Source of the DNA: UBA1672 sp964015995
GTDB lineage: Bacteria > Pseudomonadota > Alphaproteobacteria > Micavibrionales > Micavibrionaceae
Assembly: GCA_964015995.1 (NCBI GenBank)
Contig: CAXHFH010000041.1
Span: 1-18,056, forward strand
Length of the DNA: 18,056 nt
Reading direction: 5' to 3'
The translations under genes and the position numbers were made by a program. A model generated the notes under the pieces. That model saw nothing but the letters and a program-made list of their open reading frames with translations. It ran no database searches and was not told the origin of the DNA. Shown in pieces: positions 14,489 through 18,056 of the stretch. The stretch's first letter is position 1; the number at the start of each line of letters is the position of its first letter.

Positions 14489-16420
14489 ATGAGTGATTCT
14501 TACAAGCCATCTGAAGAAACGTTAAAACGCGCACTCGTTTCCGCAAAAGAATATGAAACACTGTACGCACAATCTGTTTCTGATCCCGACACATTCTGGG
14601 CAGAACAAGCCGAACGCATTGAGTGGTTTGAAAAACCAACCATCATTAAAAACACCACCTTCAACAGCCCCGTATCAATCAAGTGGTATGAAGATGGCGT
14701 ATTGAACGCCTGTTATAACTGCATCGACAGACACTTACCTGAAAAGGTGACATCAACCGCACTCATTTTTGAAGGCAATAATCCCGAAGAATCACGCAGC
14801 ATCACATATGGCGAGTTAAAAGAAGAAGTATGTAAAGTCGCCAACGCCCTAAAAGAACGCGGCGTTAAAAAAGGTGACCGCGTAACCATTTATATGCCTA
14901 TGGTTGTTGAAGCCGTTTACGCCATATTGGCTTGCGCACGTATAGGTGCGGTTCATTCCGTTGTTTTTGGTGGGTTCTCACCCGAAAGCCTGAAAAAGAG
15001 AATCATTGATTGCCAATCAAATATTATAATTACGGCGGACGAAGCTTATCGCGGTAATAAAACAATCCCGTTAAAAGCCAATGCCGATGAAGCCGTCAAA
15101 GGATGCCTGAACGTACACACAGTTTTGGTCCTTAAACGAACCGGTGGTGACGTCGCATGGAACGAAAAGCACGATGTATGGTGGCATGACATCGTCGAAG
15201 CACAGGGCAGCGAATGCCCGTGTGAGCCCATGAAGGCGGAAGATCCGCTATTTATTCTCTACACCTCCGGATCAACCGGACAGCCAAAGGGCGTGGTGCA
15301 CACCACCGGCGGTTACATGGTTTACACCAACCTGACCTTCAAGACGGCTTTTGATTATCAATCCGGCGAGGTGTACTGGTGTACCGCCGATGTTGGTTGG
15401 ATCACGGGGCACTCCTATATTATTTACGGCCCCCTCTCTAACGGTGCGATATCCTTAATTTTCGAAGGCGTGCCGAATTACCCGGACGCTTCACGCTTAT
15501 GGCAAGTCGTTGATAAACACCGCGTAAGCGTTTTCTACACGGCCCCTACTGCCATACGATCATTATTGGCCGCAGGCGATGATATGGTAACACGTACAAA
15601 ACGAAAATCCTTACGTGTTTTAGGCACAGTAGGTGAGCCCATCAATAAGGAAGCATGGGAATGGTATTACAACGTCGTCGGTGAAAAACGATGCCCCATC
15701 ATTGATACATGGTGGCAAACAGAAACTGGGGGGCACATGCTTACCCCCCTTGTCAGTTTTGATTTAAAGCCCGGCTCTGCCACGCGTCCGTTTTTCGGCG
15801 TACAGCCCGTTTTATTGGATACAGATGGAAAAGCCGTAGAAGGTAGCGGCGAAGGCGTATTATGTTTCAAGGATTCGTGGCCCGGACAAATGCGCGGTGT
15901 TTACAATGATTCTGAACGGTTTGAGAAAACCTACTTTGCTGACTACCCCGGCTATTATTTCAGTGGTGACGGCGCACGCCGCGATGACGATGGTTATTAT
16001 TGGATTACCGGTCGCGTAGATGACGTTTTAAATATCTCTGGCCACCGCATGGGAACAGCTGAAATCGAAAATGCCATCGACGAACATGATGACGTCGCGG
16101 AAAGTGCTGTTGTTGGCGTTCCTCATGATATTAAGGGGCAAGGCATATTTGCCTATGTCACATTAAAAGAAGGGCACGAAGTCAATGAAAGTGAAATAAG
16201 AGAACAAATCATCGCGACCGTTCGTGAGATCATCGGGCCAATCGCCAAACCGGATGTTATTTTGTTTTCCCCTGCCCTGCCGAAAACCAGATCAGGTAAA
16301 ATTATGCGCCGTATTTTGCGTAAAATAGCATCCAATGAATATGAAAACCTTGGGGACACATCAACACTGGCCGACCCTAGCGTCGTTGACGACCTCATAA
16401 CACGCCGTAAATCGGTATAA
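14489..16420 (+). CDS. acs: Acetyl-CoA synthetase (AMP-forming) Acs
   Basis: Activates acetate to acetyl-CoA through an acetyl-adenylate. Seen: the N-terminal ACS domain (about 20-80); the P-loop-like ILYTSGSTGQPKGVVHTTGG (256-275); DTWWQTETGGHM (406-417), with the tryptophan that limits the acyl pocket to acetate; FSGDGARRDDDGYYWITGR (491-509), with the adenylate-binding Asp; VDDVLNISGHRMGTAEIE (510-527); and PKTRSGKIMRRILRKIA at the end. There Lys604 is the catalytic lysine that Pat-type acetyltransferases silence and deacetylases restore. The length of 643 matches bacterial Acs. The RBS AAAGG is about eight bases before the ATG. It sits 15 bases after gpsA, so it appears tied to that operon rather than to an acetate regulator. 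Confidence 0.97.
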   Translation: MSDSYKPSEETLKRALVSAKEYETLYAQSVSDPDTFWAEQAERIEWFEKPTIIKNTTFNSPVSIKWYEDGVLNACYNCIDRHLPEKVTSTALIFEGNNPEESRSITYGELKEEVCKVANALKERGVKKGDRVTIYMPMVVEAVYAILACARIGAVHSVVFGGFSPESLKKRIIDCQSNIIITADEAYRGNKTIPLKANADEAVKGCLNVHTVLVLKRTGGDVAWNEKHDVWWHDIVEAQGSECPCEPMKAEDPLFILYTSGSTGQPKGVVHTTGGYMVYTNLTFKTAFDYQSGEVYWCTADVGWITGHSYIIYGPLSNGAISLIFEGVPNYPDASRLWQVVDKHRVSVFYTAPTAIRSLLAAGDDMVTRTKRKSLRVLGTVGEPINKEAWEWYYNVVGEKRCPIIDTWWQTETGGHMLTPLVSFDLKPGSATRPFFGVQPVLLDTDGKAVEGSGEGVLCFKDSWPGQMRGVYNDSERFEKTYFADYPGYYFSGDGARRDDDGYYWITGRVDDVLNISGHRMGTAEIENAIDEHDDVAESAVVGVPHDIKGQGIFAYVTLKEGHEVNESEIREQIIATVREIIGPIAKPDVILFSPALPKTRSGKIMRRILRKIASNEYENLGDTSTLADPSVVDDLITRRKSV

Positions 16421-16441
16421 AACAACAAGGGATAACAAAAC

Positions 16442-16684
16442 ATGACAGACCTCCCCAGAAGAGCGGCAGACACCCCAATCGGCGTTGATCTTGAAGAAGG
16501 TAAAGATTATTGGTTCTGCACGTGCGGACTATCAAGCCAACAGCCATTTTGCGATGGCTCTCACAAAGGTACGGGATTCAAGTCTTCCAAATTCACAGCA
16601 GAAAAAACGGGCAAAGCCTTTTTGTGCCAATGTAAATGCACAGGCAATGCACCGTTTTGCGACGGATCACATTCTAACAGCTGA
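16442..16684 (+). CDS. Tandem CDGSH iron-sulfur domain protein
   Basis: An 80-residue protein made almost wholly of two CDGSH (mitoNEET-type) motifs. Each holds a 2Fe-2S cluster with three Cys and one His. First motif: Cys26, Cys28, Cys37 and His41 in CTCGLSSQQPFCDGSH. Second: Cys62, Cys64, Cys73 and His77 in CQCKCTGNAPFCDGSH, which has an additional Cys66 where Ser or Thr is usual. No signal or membrane anchor is present, so it is a soluble cytoplasmic electron- or cluster-transfer protein; the partner is unknown. The start follows AAGGGATAACAAAAC. It lies 21 bases after acs on the same strand and converges on gapR with eight bases between the stop codons. Confidence 0.95.
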   Translation: MTDLPRRAADTPIGVDLEEGKDYWFCTCGLSSQQPFCDGSHKGTGFKSSKFTAEKTGKAFLCQCKCTGNAPFCDGSHSNS

Positions 16685-16692
16685 AATAGATA

Positions 16693-16998
16693 TCAAGCGA
16701 GACCAACAGCAGATTTATAAAGCTCAAGCAGCTCTTCTGACTCGCGGCGTTTTTCGTTATCCATCTTACGCAATGAAATTACCTTGCGCATGGTTTTCAC
16801 ATCGAACCCTACGCCCTTGGCTTCAGCATAAACTTCCTTGATGTCTTCCATAAGAGCAGCTTTTTCTTCTTCTAAACGCTCAATGCGCTCTATGAAGCTT
16901 GCCAATCTTTGTCCAGCAACACCCCCAACATCTTTGGGTTCATCTTGCTTGGGCTCTCCCTCGTTCGACACAGGGAAACTGGCAACATTCTCAGTCAT
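16693..16998 (-). CDS. gapR: GapR / DUF2312 nucleoid-associated protein
   Basis: A 101-residue protein of the DUF2312 family. The Caulobacter member GapR is an essential nucleoid-associated protein that encircles overtwisted, AT-rich DNA ahead of replication and transcription. Seen: a disordered acidic N-terminus (1-26), then a long helical body. It starts AGQRLASFIERIERLEEEK (28-46) and continues through VYAEAKGVGFDVKTMRKVI (56-74) to a terminal helix ending in LYKSAVGLA. The strong RBS AAGGAG seven bases before the ATG fits high expression. The N-terminal tail is a little longer than in the 89-residue Caulobacter protein. It probably has its own promoter in the 105 bases upstream, where a TACAAT -10-like box is visible. 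Confidence 0.93.
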   Translation of the reverse strand: MTENVASFPVSNEGEPKQDEPKDVGGVAGQRLASFIERIERLEEEKAALMEDIKEVYAEAKGVGFDVKTMRKVISLRKMDNEKRRESEELLELYKSAVGLA

Positions 16999-17037
16999 AT
17001 TTATGCTCCTTAGATTTTAATGATTCGATTTTGACAT

Positions 17038-17043
17038 TGTATC
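17038..17043 (-). promoter_or_regulatory. Candidate -10 box upstream of gapR
   Basis: On the minus strand TACAAT lies about 40 bases before the gapR ATG, in a strongly AT-rich stretch. No good -35 hexamer sits 16-18 bases upstream of it, so the promoter call is weak. The 105-base gap 16999-17103 holds no other structure I can support. Confidence 0.3.
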
Positions 17044-17103
17044 GCATTCACATCAAAAAACATGCGAAGAATACAAAAATATTTTAGACAAATAATGGTT
17101 TAT

Positions 17104-17778
17104 TTATTCAGGCTTTTTTGCTTTAACGTCCCAGGTTTCAATCAAAATACCATGTTCATTACTTACGCCTTTGTTACGCCCGACCTGCATCGTCACGGTA
17201 TACTCCTGAGTAATGGCGTCATCTTCGTTGTCACGCGTATAATTTTTTAAATTACTGTCAAAGTACGTAATCAATACATCAACTGTGTAAAGCCAGCGAT
17301 AACGACCATCAACGGCACCTTCATTCACAATAACAGGATAGTCTTGTATAATCCCCGTAACATTATAGCGCCCTGTTTTCAGGGTTCTTAGAATATTTTT
17401 TTCTTGCATGAATCTAATATATTCATCCGATCCGACTTTAGTGAAGTTTGCAGCCTTTTGCGCATATTCTTTCTGATAAGCATTTGACTTATATGTCAGA
17501 AGAACTGGCACAGTATTGCGTATCCATTGCGTGATAACATTATTTGGCCTGTGTCGAAGATTGAGCGGTATTGCCTTCTCAGGATTCCCCTGACTGTCAA
17601 GATCTTCAATAACGGCATCTTCATCAGCAAAAGGTGCAACAAGCGTTTCAGAAGGATCAGGTCCTAATTCCGTTTGAGGAAATAGGAAATCAAACCAGCC
17701 CGCATTGGAAACCGGTGCGAAACTGACAACCCCTAATATCAAGAAAAGGGAAAAAAGAACCTTATTTTTAATAAACAT
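17104..17778 (-). CDS. Exported DotI/IcmL-like protein
   Basis: A 224-residue protein with a Sec signal peptide (MFIKNKVLFSLFLILGVVSF, then APVSNA, likely cut before GWFDF at residue 27). An acidic linker follows (about 36-66), then a domain (about 72-224) that resembles DotI/IcmL/TraM of type IVB secretion and conjugation systems. Seen: NVITQWIRNTVPVLLTYKSN, NFTKVGSDEYIRFMQEKNIL, PVIVNEGAVDGRYRWLYTV and VTMQVGRNKGVSNEHGILI, in the order expected of that family. DotI itself is held in the inner membrane by an uncleaved helix; this one appears to be released to the periplasm. No other dot/icm gene is in the window, so a secretion role is not implied. Confidence in the fold is moderate and in function low. 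Confidence 0.65.
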   Translation of the reverse strand: MFIKNKVLFSLFLILGVVSFAPVSNAGWFDFLFPQTELGPDPSETLVAPFADEDAVIEDLDSQGNPEKAIPLNLRHRPNNVITQWIRNTVPVLLTYKSNAYQKEYAQKAANFTKVGSDEYIRFMQEKNILRTLKTGRYNVTGIIQDYPVIVNEGAVDGRYRWLYTVDVLITYFDSNLKNYTRDNEDDAITQEYTVTMQVGRNKGVSNEHGILIETWDVKAKKPE

Positions 17779-17867
17779 TATTATTCGAATCCTTCAAACA
17801 TTCATACAATCCTATAATTGCAGCACAGAATATCAGCTTTTGTCTACTTCTATATCGTAAAAAGCGT

Positions 17868-17920
17868 GTAAAAAATGTTCATGCATTTTACATGACCTCA
17901 CTTATGCATAAAAAATGTTG
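17868..17920. promoter_or_regulatory. Repeat-rich upstream region, possible operator
   Basis: Between the DotI/IcmL-like gene and the rightmost frame lies an AT-rich 176-base gap. It holds an inverted repeat TGTAAAA/TTTTACA (17868-17874 and 17887-17893). It also has an 11-base direct repeat TAAAAAATGTT at 17870-17880 and 17910-17920, 40 bases apart, close to four helical turns. Such spacing is what a dimeric regulator could use, but AT-rich DNA gives such repeats by chance too. Confidence 0.3.
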
Positions 17921-17954
17921 GTGTTTATGATGCCTATGGTCTAATTGTTAGCGT

Positions 17955-18010
17955 ATGAGCAGCAAAGAAAAAAACATGGAAAAAAACACGCTTGGCGGAC
18001 GCATGGTACG
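17955..18010 (+). CDS. 5' end of a possible gene, truncated at the contig end
   Basis: An ATG at 17955 opens a frame of 18 codons plus two bases (MSSKEKNMEKNTLGGRMV, then a partial codon, probably Arg) before adapter sequence begins. An in-frame ATG at 17976 is an alternative start. The LGGRMVR piece is reminiscent of the N-terminus of ABC1/UbiB-type kinases in alphaproteobacteria, but this is far too short to name. No clear Shine-Dalgarno precedes either start. Confidence 0.35.
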
Positions 18011-18056
18011 CTGTCTCTTATACACATCTCCGAGCCCACGAGACGTCTGAGTATCT
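18011..18056 (+). other. Illumina Nextera adapter left in the assembly (not genomic)
   Basis: The 19-base Tn5 mosaic end CTGTCTCTTATACACATCT (18011-18029) is followed directly by CCGAGCCCACGAGAC (18030-18044), the Nextera read-2 side adapter. An eight-base stretch GTCTGAGT (18045-18052), in the i7 index position, comes next. ATCT (18053-18056) matches the start of the P7 end of the adapter. The genomic sequence therefore ends at or near 18010. Confidence 0.98.

Noticed and set aside
16485..16841. 118-codon plus-strand frame spanning the CDGSH gene and gapR
   Set aside because: It is out of frame with the CDGSH protein and antisense to gapR. Both real genes have clear motifs and Shine-Dalgarno sequences.
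18011..18029. Tn5 transposon inverted repeat, suggesting a mobile element
   Set aside because: It is the synthetic mosaic end, followed at once by Illumina adapter and index sequence, with no transposase. It is library-preparation residue.

Overview
The window is chromosomal DNA from an alphaproteobacterium of moderate to low GC content. Four things point there. A divergent hemC/tsaD pair has gpsA behind tsaD. hemD, a bacterial mitofilin-like gene and a HemY-type TPR gene follow hemC in the order usual for alphaproteobacteria. There is a GapR (DUF2312) gene, a family largely confined to that class. I cannot fix the order or family from sequence alone. Free-living lineages near Rhodospirillales or Micavibrionales fit better than an obligate intracellular Rickettsiales member, because surface polysaccharide, acetate and membrane-protein genes are intact and densely packed. 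I saw no tRNA, rRNA, CRISPR array, insertion sequence or prophage, and no gene-free stretch longer than about 210 bases.

Layout. (1) 1-4786, minus strand, probably one operon read right to left: a TauE/SafE-type exporter, an O-antigen ligase/polymerase-like membrane protein, a family-4 glycosyltransferase, an AsmA-like membrane protein, and the first codons of a gene running off the left edge. The middle genes suggest cell-surface glycan work. (2) 4822-5578, minus: a secreted Lys/Ser/Tyr-rich protein of unknown function with a clear intrinsic terminator. (3) 5789-7411, plus: an unrecognised 219-residue protein with its own terminator, then a rhomboid protease. (4) 7414-12326, minus: hemC, hemD, an HTH-mitofilin fusion and hemY. 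(5) 12351-16684, plus: tsaD, gpsA, acs and a tandem CDGSH iron-sulfur protein, spaced 15-38 bases apart. (6) 16693-17778, minus: gapR, then a signal-peptide-bearing DotI/IcmL-like protein. (7) 17955-18010, plus: the first codons of a possible gene.

How the genes work together. HemC and HemD carry out consecutive steps of tetrapyrrole synthesis, from porphobilinogen to uroporphyrinogen III. The two membrane proteins behind them are the alphaproteobacterial companions of these genes. Across the 24-base divergent gap, TsaD makes the t6A tRNA modification, GpsA supplies glycerol 3-phosphate for phospholipids, and Acs activates acetate.

The last 46 bases (18011-18056) are not biological. They are a Tn5 mosaic end followed by Illumina Nextera i7 adapter and index, left at the end of an assembly contig. 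The most interesting biological items are the DNA-binding-like HTH fused to a membrane mitofilin protein in the heme operon, the solitary DotI/IcmL-like protein with a Sec signal peptide, the degenerate zinc-ribbon remnant at the end of HemY, and a small in-frame tandem duplication in HemD. I found no convincing wholly new multi-gene system.
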